This document shows positions 16,677-24,700 of a stretch of 36,647 nucleotides of DNA, in pieces. Below the pieces are notes generated by a model. The model was not told the origin of the DNA and searched no databases. It saw only the letters and a list, made by a program, of their open reading frames with translations. Source of the DNA: Treponema sp. (GTDB lineage: Bacteria > Spirochaetota > Spirochaetia > Treponematales > Treponemataceae); the NCBI GenBank assembly GCA_016296655.1, contig JAEDIW010000029.1:1-36647 (forward strand). Reading direction: 5' to 3'. How positions within the stretch are numbered: position 1 is the stretch's first letter; each line of letters opens with the position of its first letter. The translations under genes were made by a program, and so were the position numbers.

Positions 16677-16708
16677 AAAAAAAGGACTGCCATAAAAGAC
16701 AGTCCTTT
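16677..16708 (-). terminator. Rho-independent terminator of flaA
   Basis: On the minus strand AAAGGACTG (16708-16700) pairs perfectly with CAGTCCTTT (16689-16681) around a 10-nt loop, followed by more T (16680-16677). It starts 22 nt after the flaA stop. Confidence 0.88.
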
Positions 16709-16730
16709 ATCTATAGGCTAAATTATTCTT

Positions 16731-17828
16731 CTATTCAACCAAATAGTCATTCTTTGTAAAACTTGGGTCATTAGCCATATTTACCTTTTCAATATAGCGG
16801 TCAACCTGTTTTACACCAAAGCGTTCCATTTCTGCAGCCTGTTTGATAGATTCTTTTAGACCGATGATTCCCCACAAATCTTCATCACGAATATCACGTT
16901 CTGAAGAAAGAAGAGCTTTGTCATAAATAACCTGAACATCCTTGAAGTAACCGATAAAGTCACCACCAATGTGGCTTGCATCACGTGTAATCTTGAAGCC
17001 AACGAACTTAACGAAAGGAAGTCCGCGTGGATAAATTGGAACAATGCGAATTTCGCGATTGCGGAATTCTGTTATGTATGTAGGATTATTCCATTTCAAA
17101 GTTCTCCAACCGTCAAAACCAAGGTATCCCATGAAATAGGGACGTTCATTACCATCTGTATCTTTAAGAAGAACATACAATCCATGAGGATAATTCATAC
17201 CCATTGTTGTAACTGCGATAGACTTGATTGTTCCTACATTCTTAAGAACACCATATCCACCTTCAAACAATGTATTATCATCATTTTTTTCTTCTTCAGG
17301 TGCAGACTTCGGTTCACCACGAACACCACTGTCATCTGCTTCTGAATATGGCTCATAAGCAGGAATTTCAAATGGTGGCAGAATCTTTGCATTGGCATTG
17401 TTAGCAGTTTTAGGGAAAATAACACGAACACCCATTACAACCTTGTCTTTCAATGCTGCTGGAATATCAGCTTTTTTGTCATTCTTTACAGGAGCTTCAC
17501 TTACCTTTGAAAGATTAAGGCTTGTTACGTTCTGAGCAGAAGAGTTCAGCTTAACTTCCCATTCTGGCAAAGCCAAAGAAGTAAGCATCAGTTTTTTCTG
17601 TTCCTCTGTAAAAGAGGCACCAGCTGCTGTTGAATAATCCATAGAAGTACGTCTGTTCTGTGTATAAACAGGGTTTCCTTCTTTATCTGTAACTGCATTG
17701 CCCTCTACATCTGACTGCTGAATAATATCAGCCTTAAGCAATGAAAAATCAATGAGCGTTGCCTTTTCAGCAAAAACAAAAGCTCCTGCCAATAACAACG
17801 CAACTGTTAAATAAGACTTTCTCTTCAT
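16731..17828 (-). CDS. flaA: periplasmic flagellar filament outer-layer (sheath) protein FlaA
   Basis: A 365-residue spirochaetal flagellar sheath protein, which coats the FlaB core of the periplasmic flagella. It has a cleavable signal peptide (MKRKSYLTVALLLAGAFVFA, then EKATL). The C-terminal half carries conserved FlaA segments: TIKSIAVTTMGMNYPHGLYV, YLGFDGWRTLKWNNP, REIRIVPIYPRGLPFVKFVGF and DLWGIIGLKE. An acidic insert (GEPKSAPEEEKNDD) lies near residue 180. The ATG is preceded by AAAGGAG. It is a single-gene transcript with a consensus promoter (17879-17907) and a strong terminator, as expected for a highly expressed structural protein. The upstream same-strand operon contains sugar-modification genes; a link to filament glycosylation is conjecture. 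Confidence 0.96.
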   Translation of the reverse strand: MKRKSYLTVALLLAGAFVFAEKATLIDFSLLKADIIQQSDVEGNAVTDKEGNPVYTQNRRTSMDYSTAAGASFTEEQKKLMLTSLALPEWEVKLNSSAQNVTSLNLSKVSEAPVKNDKKADIPAALKDKVVMGVRVIFPKTANNANAKILPPFEIPAYEPYSEADDSGVRGEPKSAPEEEKNDDNTLFEGGYGVLKNVGTIKSIAVTTMGMNYPHGLYVLLKDTDGNERPYFMGYLGFDGWRTLKWNNPTYITEFRNREIRIVPIYPRGLPFVKFVGFKITRDASHIGGDFIGYFKDVQVIYDKALLSSERDIRDEDLWGIIGLKESIKQAAEMERFGVKQVDRYIEKVNMANDPSFTKNDYLVE

Positions 17829-17878
17829 TCCGAAGCTCCTTTTAATTTAAACCTAATAGATATTAGCCTTGTTAATAT

Positions 17879-17907
17879 AGTATCTAAGAACACTTCAATT
17901 TTGTCAA
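17879..17907 (-). promoter_or_regulatory. flaA: sigma-70-type promoter of flaA
   Basis: Minus strand TTGACA (17907-17902), exactly 17 nt, GATACT (17884-17879), about 50 nt before the flaA ATG. It matches the housekeeping consensus rather than a sigma-28 flagellar promoter. Confidence 0.7.
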
Positions 17908-17925
17908 CAACTTTTAAATGACAAA

Positions 17926-18372
17926 TTAGATTGATTCAGATATTTCATTACCGTCGGCAAACATCTTTATATCCTTGATATATTTGAAATTATGCAGAAT
18001 ATTTTTTCTGAATAATACAAACCCGGCATTTAATTCAGATGAACTGCTGTCACTGTTAATTATATCACCTGAAAAATTTATGAACAATGTTTTATCTCTA
18101 AAAAAGCAAAAAAGTATGCATGTTCCATGCGGAAAAACAGAACGATACCTTGGACTTTGCGCTCCAAGAACAAGTTCTTCTGCAAAAAGCTTTATCTGCT
18201 CATTCTTTTCCAGTGATGGAAAAAAACGTTCTTCAATGCAAATCTTACCAGAATCAAATGATTCCATCAAAAAAACAAACCTTTTTTCAGGCTTGAAAAA
18301 AAACCAGCAGGCAAGAGAAAAAACAAATGCTGCAAAAGGTATGGCTATAAGGACTGTCTGTTTTTTATTCAT
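17926..18372 (-). CDS. GerMN-domain membrane-anchored protein
   Basis: A 148-residue protein started at the ATG at 18372, which overlaps the end of the amidase gene (ATGAATAA); a start ten codons earlier is possible but less natural. A single N-terminal membrane anchor (VLIAIPFAAFVFSLACWFFF) is followed by a GerMN-type domain: AEELVLGAQSPRYRSVFPHG, then DKTLFINFSGDI. GerMN domains were named from sporulation/germination proteins but are widespread in non-spore-formers, often with cell-wall enzymes. The tight coupling to an N-acetylmuramoyl-L-alanine amidase suggests a role in peptidoglycan remodelling, perhaps as a regulator or adaptor of the amidase. It is the last gene of the operon; flaA follows with its own promoter. 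Confidence 0.82.
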   Translation of the reverse strand: MNKKQTVLIAIPFAAFVFSLACWFFFKPEKRFVFLMESFDSGKICIEERFFPSLEKNEQIKLFAEELVLGAQSPRYRSVFPHGTCILFCFFRDKTLFINFSGDIINSDSSSSELNAGFVLFRKNILHNFKYIKDIKMFADGNEISESI

Positions 18373-19525
18373 TTGTTTTTGTAAATCCCCGAGACCTTTC
18401 AAAATGGATTATAAAGGCACTCAGCCCATTATAAATGCCATTTGCAATTTTTTTCAAGTATTCTTTGTCATTTAGAAGCCTAGCTTCATTTTCATTTGTA
18501 ACAAATCCTATTTCAGAAAGGACACTAGGCATTTTTGCATTACGGACAACAAACCATTCGTCAGCTTTTATACCACGTGCCATAGACTTGTTTCCGACCT
18601 GAGCCTGAAGCCCGTCCATTATGAATTTTGCAATCAGAATGCTTTCTGTTGTATACTCTTCTTCCATCATGGAATTCAGTACGGTAAAAAGCGATTTATC
18701 CTGGTCGTCATCACTGGTCAGAACAGTTCTTCTATATTCAGGCCGAAGATACCAGACTTCATAGCCGGAAGCCTTTTTATCGAGGGATGCATTTGCATGA
18801 ATGGAAATATATACGGCAGCTTCATTTTCCTTGAGGTTTATTGAATTTGCAATGTCAGTACGTTCTCCAAGAGAAAGAAATTTATCTGAACTGCGGGTAA
18901 GAAAAATTTCTTTGTCTGGATAGCCGGACTTTAAGTGAGAATAAAGCATTTTTCCGACAGCAAGAGTTATGTCTTTTTCGCGAACTGTGATTTTTTTTCC
19001 ATTTGAAGTAAATGTTCCTATTGCACCAGGATCTTTTCCTCCATGACCTGGATCAACAATTACAGCCCCTATTCTGAAAGAGGTTCCGTCTGTTTCAGTC
19101 TGAAAGAATTTTTCTGCCTGAAGCATGAATTTCTGGGAAGCTGTAAGAATTCCATCTTTTACTGACAGCGGTTCTATAAGAATCAGCCGTCTGTTGTCCA
19201 AAATGGCAACATTGTCCCCTGCATGAAATGAAATCTGATGACCGTTTCTTTCAAGCAAACCAGATTCTGCAAGAGGATCCCAATAAATTACGGTTCCAGT
19301 TTTTGCAGCTTCTGCAATCAAATCAACAGAAAAAGCCTTTACGGGAAACAAAAATAAAAAAATTACCTGAAGTGCATAAAAAAATTTGAAAAAACATTTT
19401 CTCTTTTTTTCACGGAACTTTTCAAGTGACGGAGATTCTTTTTGAAAAAAATATTTTAAATCAGTTTTTTTTACCGAAGTCAAATAATTTGCAGACTCCT
19501 TTCCATTATTCAATAGCTGCCACAT
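18365..19525 (-). CDS. N-acetylmuramoyl-L-alanine amidase (Amidase_3)
   Basis: A zinc amidase that cleaves the MurNAc-L-Ala bond of peptidoglycan. The AmiC/CwlV-type catalytic domain (about 152-378) keeps its metal and catalytic residues: His161 in VDPGHGGKDPG, Glu183 in REKDITLAVG, His243 in SIHANAS and Glu338 in SEIGFV. A hydrophobic export segment (about 45-66) and an extra N-terminal domain (68-150, like copper-amine-oxidase-N folds) precede it. The ATG at 19525 overlaps the previous gene by 20 nt and leaves an unusually long charged pre-signal. A TTG at 19483, 12 nt after AAAGGAG, is a plausible alternative start. It overlaps the GerMN gene downstream. Confidence 0.93.
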   Translation of the reverse strand: MWQLLNNGKESANYLTSVKKTDLKYFFQKESPSLEKFREKKRKCFFKFFYALQVIFLFLFPVKAFSVDLIAEAAKTGTVIYWDPLAESGLLERNGHQISFHAGDNVAILDNRRLILIEPLSVKDGILTASQKFMLQAEKFFQTETDGTSFRIGAVIVDPGHGGKDPGAIGTFTSNGKKITVREKDITLAVGKMLYSHLKSGYPDKEIFLTRSSDKFLSLGERTDIANSINLKENEAAVYISIHANASLDKKASGYEVWYLRPEYRRTVLTSDDDQDKSLFTVLNSMMEEEYTTESILIAKFIMDGLQAQVGNKSMARGIKADEWFVVRNAKMPSVLSEIGFVTNENEARLLNDKEYLKKIANGIYNGLSAFIIHFERSRGFTKTNE

Positions 19526-21137
19526 ACAAAACCCCCTGAATGCCTCCGCGAATCAATGCTTTCCAGAAAACATAGGAGTCCATCTTTTTATGTTTCGGGC
19601 AGAGGCGGTCAAACCTATCCAAAGTTTGTTCTATAGTGCAGTAATTCCAGTCAACAGCACCTGAAAGGGCAACTTTATTTAAAAAATCTGGCATAAGAGG
19701 CTTTACAGGGGCATCAGCAGGAATCACGGTAAGTTCAGACCTGAATTTTTCAAGTTCGGCATAGGCTTTTTCGTCAAGCGGATAGGCAGAAGGCGGAAAA
19801 CCCTTTTCCGAAGATTCTGAAAATCCTGCAAGAAATGCATCTGTTTCAGGATTATTTGGCATAAGTGTAACCGTTATTTTACGGATTGCCTCCTGCGCTG
19901 CTTCAACCGCCTGAACTCTTGTAGGAGCTGCTGTAATTATATTTCCACATTTTTCAACATTGTTACGGGGGAAATTTACACAGGCACCTGCACCGACTCT
20001 TGGAAGCACATCTTTTACATATTCAACTTTTGCAGCCTCGTCAAGACCTTCGACTGATTTTATAACACCGGGAATTGAAATCCATGCACGTTCCGCACTT
20101 GTCCGCAGGCATGGAACATCATACAGTTCAAAAGGCTGTTCAGCATTTTTCATATCGGCAGGAGGGATGAATTCAAGCGGAATTTTATGATTTTCAAGAT
20201 AATCTGCCGAAAAACCACAGGAAACAGCAAGAGCCTGCTCAGTAAGCGGACAGTCCGATGCATAAGGATAAGTCCAGCCTGACATATATCCGCCGGAAAG
20301 CCTGGCTGCAATTTCGCCAATCATAGGGCCTTTTTCTGTAAATTTTATGTCAGCTTTGGCAGCACCTCTTGTAAGACCAAGAGATTTTATGCCTAATGCA
20401 AATGCAGAAACAAGCTGACAGTATTTTTTTCTGTCAGATTCAGTTGGCATTGTGTGACCAACTTCAATAAAGTAAGGTGGATATTTTATATGCCTGTCAG
20501 CAAAACCTGTAATGAAAAGTTTGCCATCATACAAAATGGAATCGATTGAATATTCAGGGCCGTCCATGTAGGCCTCAAGAATTGCAGTTTCTGAACGCGA
20601 ATGACGAATTGCGGATGCTGCTGCAAAATCAAGCTCATCTTTTGAGCGAACCATGCGGCAGCCGCGTCCGCCCATGTTGTCAACTGGTTTCACAACCAAA
20701 GGAAAGGTGTATTTTTCTTCAGAAGAAAAATCTGCAAAGTCAAGACTTTTTAGTTTTTTGAATTCTGGCGACGGCACAGAATAAGATTCAAAGCAAGAAC
20801 GCATCTTTGTTTTGTCACTTGCATTTTCAGCGGCTGCAAGAGAATGCCCCGGAAGGCCGCATTTTTCAGCAACAGCTGCCACCGATGCCGAAAAATCGGT
20901 TCCGGCTGTAAAAACAGCCTTAAGACCGCCACAAGATTTCAATTTAAGAGCAAGTTCAATCAATGACTTTCTGTCCTTCAAATCAACAGGATAAAAATCA
21001 TCTGCAAGAGAAACACATGCTGCTTTCGGATTGCCGTCAACGACAACAGCCCTGCAGCCTAGTTTTTTTGCTGCAAGAATTGCAGGTTTCTGCATAAGCC
21101 CTGCGCCCAAAATCAAAATATTTTCCACATCTTTCAT
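19506..21137 (-). CDS. ATP-grasp carboxylate-amine/thiol ligase-like protein
   Basis: A 543-residue ATP-grasp enzyme. Residues 1-110 are the pre-ATP-grasp Rossmann-like domain (ILGAGLMQKPAILAAKKLGC, VVDGNP). Residues 110-310 are the ATP-grasp fold, with FPLVVKPVDNMGGRGCRMV (145-163) as the ATP loop and GEIAARLSGGYMSGW (274-288) with the Mg-binding Glu. About 140 residues follow, with a second motif (GACVNFPRNNVEKCGNIITA) and a C-terminal tail I cannot place. Family members join a carboxylate to an amine or similar nucleophile via an acylphosphate. The substrate is unknown; sugar-acid or amino-sugar modification would fit the preceding nucleotidyl-sugar genes. A TAGGA site precedes the ATG. 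It overlaps the amidase gene. Confidence 0.85.
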   Translation of the reverse strand: MKDVENILILGAGLMQKPAILAAKKLGCRAVVVDGNPKAACVSLADDFYPVDLKDRKSLIELALKLKSCGGLKAVFTAGTDFSASVAAVAEKCGLPGHSLAAAENASDKTKMRSCFESYSVPSPEFKKLKSLDFADFSSEEKYTFPLVVKPVDNMGGRGCRMVRSKDELDFAAASAIRHSRSETAILEAYMDGPEYSIDSILYDGKLFITGFADRHIKYPPYFIEVGHTMPTESDRKKYCQLVSAFALGIKSLGLTRGAAKADIKFTEKGPMIGEIAARLSGGYMSGWTYPYASDCPLTEQALAVSCGFSADYLENHKIPLEFIPPADMKNAEQPFELYDVPCLRTSAERAWISIPGVIKSVEGLDEAAKVEYVKDVLPRVGAGACVNFPRNNVEKCGNIITAAPTRVQAVEAAQEAIRKITVTLMPNNPETDAFLAGFSESSEKGFPPSAYPLDEKAYAELEKFRSELTVIPADAPVKPLMPDFLNKVALSGAVDWNYCTIEQTLDRFDRLCPKHKKMDSYVFWKALIRGGIQGVLYVAAIE

Positions 21138-21200
21138 ATTTTCCTACCATAAAATATTTTAAAATACATCTGAACTGCATTCTGCATTCAACAATGATTT

Positions 21201-23729
21201 TTACAGTTCACGAATTTTTCTGCAATATACTTCAAAAGTGTCACCTAAATTCAATGCATGGCTGACTGATGCAAGAAGTTTATTCTGAAAGGAATCTTTT
21301 TTCCAGCCGTTTCCAGCAGAAATTGGAAACCGTTCTGGATGATGTCCCGTTGAAACAAGGCGTTCAACCTTAAAGCCAAAATTTTTAAGAACAGCCTGAC
21401 ATTTTTGCGGTTCCCATAATGTAAAATGATCGGAAGGACTTTGCTCAAAAAATGATTTTTTATTAAATCGCGCAGAAACTCCCGATGCAGAAGGCGTAGA
21501 AAATGCAAAAATTCCGCCAGTTTTCAGAATGGAAGAAACCTTTTTCAGAACTTCGTTCAGATTTTTAAAATGTTCGATTACATACCACATGGTTACTGCA
21601 TCAAACTGCGCAATACCAAATTCTGACGAAGAATCAAAATCTGGAAAAGCAGACTGGCATGCAGGAAAATTCAAAGATTCCCGTATATAAGAAACGGCAG
21701 CTTCTGAAATATCTGTTCCAAAAACCTGCCATGAATGTTCATGCGCTGCAGCAAGAAATGGTCCATAAGCACACCCTATGTCAAGGACAGTACCCTGACG
21801 ATTTTTTTTATGCAGGACAGATTCAATTATACCGACACGGCGCAGGCACTGCTTCTTTATGGCATCAAAATCTTCTATATATGTTTTTCCATATTGATTT
21901 TTATACTGTCCGTCAAAATAGTTACTGTCATATTCCATATCTTTTGAAAGAGTGTAGGACATATAAAGCATTCCACAGGTCTTGCATCTTCGGAAAGTAC
22001 GCTCTTTTGTTCTGGCAACCACGACATCGGGCAATTTTTCTTTTTTCCATTCAGATGCAGAACGTTGCGAAGAGATGGATGAGTCATGACAGACCGGACA
22101 TAAAAATCGCTGGCTTTCTGCAAGTTTTGAAACAAAAGATGACAATGGCTGAGATTTTAGTTTTTGAATTTCATCTTCCTTGTACAGATAAAGTTTTTCC
22201 ATGTCATTAAAGATTGAATTCAATTCATAACTGTCTAAATCCAGATTTTTTACACAGGCAAAACCATATTTTCTGGCAAGTTCTGCATGAAGTTCTGTAG
22301 TTGCAAGCAAAAGCACAGCACAGCCGGCAGCTGCAGCTTCGTAGGCAGTCAGACCATAATGAGTTACAACTAAATCGTATTTATGTAACTCTTCGCGAAG
22401 CTCGTTTACCGGCTCCAAAAAAATCAAATTGCCTCTTAAATTTTGAGGAATCAGGGCTAAAGCTGAAGTTATGCCTTTTTTTACAGCCGTTACGTTTTTG
22501 CCTTTTTCTGCAAATGCAAGTGCAGCCGGTATTACAAGAGATGCAGGATCTTCACCTCCAATTGAAATCAATACATTTTTTATTTCATCTGCAGATTTTA
22601 AATGGGATGCAGTCCGCCTGTTTTTGGGCAAAGTTATATATTTATGCTCACTGGCATTTACGCAAAGATTTTCTTCAATGCCAGGAATTACATTCAAAAG
22701 ATAATCGCAATATCCAGAATATGGAGAACCTTCATCAAGAGCGACAACAGGGGCTAGTCTATAAAGAATGGAAGCAAGAACTTTTGAAAGCCTGAAAGCA
22801 TCTGTAAAAATGACGGCATATTCGCCTGGTTCTGGCAGGAAACTTGTAATCTGCCACAGTTCAAGTCCATTTTTCAAGGCATTTTGAACAAGATCGTCTT
22901 TTTCTGTCAAATCTGCATTCTGAGGAATAAAAACTACACATCCAATTTTTGCAGCAACTTTGAGGCAGCGGAAAAGATGGCCAGTTCCCCTGCCCTTTTT
23001 GACACTTGGGACAATAAGGATGAGGTTTTTGATGCATGGGTTTTCAAATGCTGAAATAATCTGGCTGGCCGTAAAAGGTTCGTCAGGTTCTGTACATTCA
23101 GTAGAATTAACATGGCGGTAAATGAGCTGGGCACGAACATAGTCGGCATAAGTGTCTATGGTCGTACGTAACTGTGGAAAAGACCAGCATACAGGAGCAG
23201 GTTTAAAAAGGCAGTTGAATTTTTCTTTATGGGCATAAAGGGCTGGACCTACATGTTCATGGTCATAAGGAGCAGTTGTATTTTGTTTTGCAAGCAGAAG
23301 CGAATGTGCATCAAAAATTTCCACACCGCTGCCGTGAGGCAGATTTGTCCATGTAATGTAATCAACTTTTTCATGCTGGCGGCAAGTGTTAAATTCTTCC
23401 AGCAAAGCTTGTGCGGCTTCGTAAAACAAAAAAGGATTGTCTGCCGTAGCGCGAACAACAACATCAGCATTTATTTTCTGGATGAGCATACAGAATCTTT
23501 CAAGTACATCATCTTTAGGCCCTTGAAAAATCTGCCAGCCACATTTTTCCGCAATTGGCGAAAGTTCATCGAAAGAATCATAGTCAACAGCAAGAAAATA
23601 TGCATCAGCCTTGACTTTTTTCATGGAAGTAAGAACCCATTCTAGAACTGTTTTTCCGCCTAAAGTTTTGAGAGCTTTGCCTGGCAGCCTTGTTGACGAC
23701 AGCCTGCATTGAACAATAACAACAGTCAT
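21201..23729 (-). CDS. triple fusion: SpsF-like cytidylyltransferase + PseG-like domain + zinc-ribbon methyltransferase
   Basis: An 842-residue protein with three modules. Residues 1-215 are a SpsF/NeuA-type cytidylyltransferase (QCRLSSTRLPGKAL at 7-20, VRATADNPF at 92-100), which would activate a sugar as its CMP derivative. Residues 234-510 match the PseG/SpsG GT-B-like fold (GRGTGHLFRC at 246-255 with the likely catalytic His251, ISIGGEDP at 388-395, THYGLTAYEAAAAGC at 456-470); PseG removes UDP from an amino-sugar. Residues 543-590 form a zinc ribbon (C544xxC547, C582xxC585), followed by a SAM methyltransferase (VLDIGCAYGP at 648-657, WYVIEHF at 715-721). The start ATGA overlaps the stop of the preceding GT-like gene. 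It appears intact with no frameshift. The product is probably a modified nonulosonate-like or other CMP-sugar; exact chemistry is unknown. Confidence 0.9.
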   Translation of the reverse strand: MTVVIVQCRLSSTRLPGKALKTLGGKTVLEWVLTSMKKVKADAYFLAVDYDSFDELSPIAEKCGWQIFQGPKDDVLERFCMLIQKINADVVVRATADNPFLFYEAAQALLEEFNTCRQHEKVDYITWTNLPHGSGVEIFDAHSLLLAKQNTTAPYDHEHVGPALYAHKEKFNCLFKPAPVCWSFPQLRTTIDTYADYVRAQLIYRHVNSTECTEPDEPFTASQIISAFENPCIKNLILIVPSVKKGRGTGHLFRCLKVAAKIGCVVFIPQNADLTEKDDLVQNALKNGLELWQITSFLPEPGEYAVIFTDAFRLSKVLASILYRLAPVVALDEGSPYSGYCDYLLNVIPGIEENLCVNASEHKYITLPKNRRTASHLKSADEIKNVLISIGGEDPASLVIPAALAFAEKGKNVTAVKKGITSALALIPQNLRGNLIFLEPVNELREELHKYDLVVTHYGLTAYEAAAAGCAVLLLATTELHAELARKYGFACVKNLDLDSYELNSIFNDMEKLYLYKEDEIQKLKSQPLSSFVSKLAESQRFLCPVCHDSSISSQRSASEWKKEKLPDVVVARTKERTFRRCKTCGMLYMSYTLSKDMEYDSNYFDGQYKNQYGKTYIEDFDAIKKQCLRRVGIIESVLHKKNRQGTVLDIGCAYGPFLAAAHEHSWQVFGTDISEAAVSYIRESLNFPACQSAFPDFDSSSEFGIAQFDAVTMWYVIEHFKNLNEVLKKVSSILKTGGIFAFSTPSASGVSARFNKKSFFEQSPSDHFTLWEPQKCQAVLKNFGFKVERLVSTGHHPERFPISAGNGWKKDSFQNKLLASVSHALNLGDTFEVYCRKIREL

Positions 23730-24700
23730 TTTTCTTTTCCCATACTCCAGTTTTTTATTAACTCAGAACCATCCATACGGAATCTGTATTTATTTTTTTC
23801 TATCCAGCGACGGGCTTCCAAAAATTCTTTTCTTGATTCAAAAAATCCGCTGTTAGAACGGAAAAGATAACCTATAAACGCTGATGCAGGAACAACTCCA
23901 TGATCTTCTTTAAATTTGGGTACAAGGTTTTTCAGATAGAATCTTAGGGAAGAAACATTTACAGTCCTGTCTTCTACAGGGATTTCTCCAGCATATTCCA
24001 ATTGAAAAAGCGTAGACAGCAGGATTTTTTCGCCCCACAACCATGCCCTGACTGCAAGGTCAAGATTTTGCCAATATGAACTTGTTATGGTATAGTCAAA
24101 ACCTCCAAGCTGCATGAATTTCTGTCTGTTGTATAAGCCTATAAAATCAAATGGATAAAGAGTCGGCATTCCATCGTAAACTGAACTTTCCGTTTCAACC
24201 CGAAATTTTGAATGAGAGGCATAGGGAATAAACCTGATTGGCAACCCCTGTTTTTCACAGGAAAGCAGCCGTGGAACGATGCAGAACGCATTGTCCGAAG
24301 ATTTTATAATGTTGTCGGCAAGGTTTGGCGTAAGAAGTGAAGAATTTAAGTGAAAACTGTCCCGAACAACAAGAACATAATCTGCACAACTTTCAGCCAT
24401 TCCAATATTTATTAAATCACCATCTGTTACAGGCTCAAGAGGAACTATAAAACGAATAGATGGAAATCTTGAGACAAATTCTTCGATATTGTAACTGTTC
24501 GGATTTGGCTCCATGGAAACTACTGATTTAAATCCGCATTTTACAAGATTTTCAAGCATCTGAATGCGAAAATGGCTTCCCAGAGAATTTATAAGAACTA
24601 CCGAAATGTTCATTTTCTTTCCAGACGGCACTTCCGTTCCGCCAAGAACAGTCATATTAATCTGCCGTTCATTAAAAATTGAAGGTATAGTATTCATCAT
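23726..24700 (-). CDS. GT2-like glycosyltransferase-fold protein
   Basis: About 324 residues from the ATG at 24700, chosen because AGGA precedes it and it overlaps the upstream gene by only 29 nt; an ATG at 24796 would overlap by 125 nt. The fold resembles GT-A family 2: a beta-alpha start (NISVVLINSLGSHFRIQMLENLVKCGF), a central YVLVVRDS where the DxD region is expected, and GGFDYTITSSYWQNLDLAVRAWLWG, matching the usual GGFDE...ED.DL..R...G acceptor-site motif. The canonical DxD and ED pairs are altered (RDS, NLD), so activity is uncertain. Its stop overlaps the fusion gene's start (ATGA), so it is made together with the cytidylyltransferase/PseG/methyltransferase protein and is a likely partner in glycan assembly. 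Confidence 0.8.
   Translation of the reverse strand: MMNTIPSIFNERQINMTVLGGTEVPSGKKMNISVVLINSLGSHFRIQMLENLVKCGFKSVVSMEPNPNSYNIEEFVSRFPSIRFIVPLEPVTDGDLINIGMAESCADYVLVVRDSFHLNSSLLTPNLADNIIKSSDNAFCIVPRLLSCEKQGLPIRFIPYASHSKFRVETESSVYDGMPTLYPFDFIGLYNRQKFMQLGGFDYTITSSYWQNLDLAVRAWLWGEKILLSTLFQLEYAGEIPVEDRTVNVSSLRFYLKNLVPKFKEDHGVVPASAFIGYLFRSNSGFFESRKEFLEARRWIEKNKYRFRMDGSELIKNWSMGKEK

Noticed and set aside
16640..16693. Upstream extension of the RelA/SpoT-TPR protein to an earlier ATG
   Set aside because: The first ATG lies inside the flaA terminator hairpin, and the added residues look random and hydrophobic. The start at 16639 has a promoter next to it.
22301..22795. 164-residue plus-strand frame inside the fusion gene
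   Set aside because: Antisense to clear PseG-like and cytidylyltransferase coding sequence; Leu/Gln-rich composition typical of a shadow frame.
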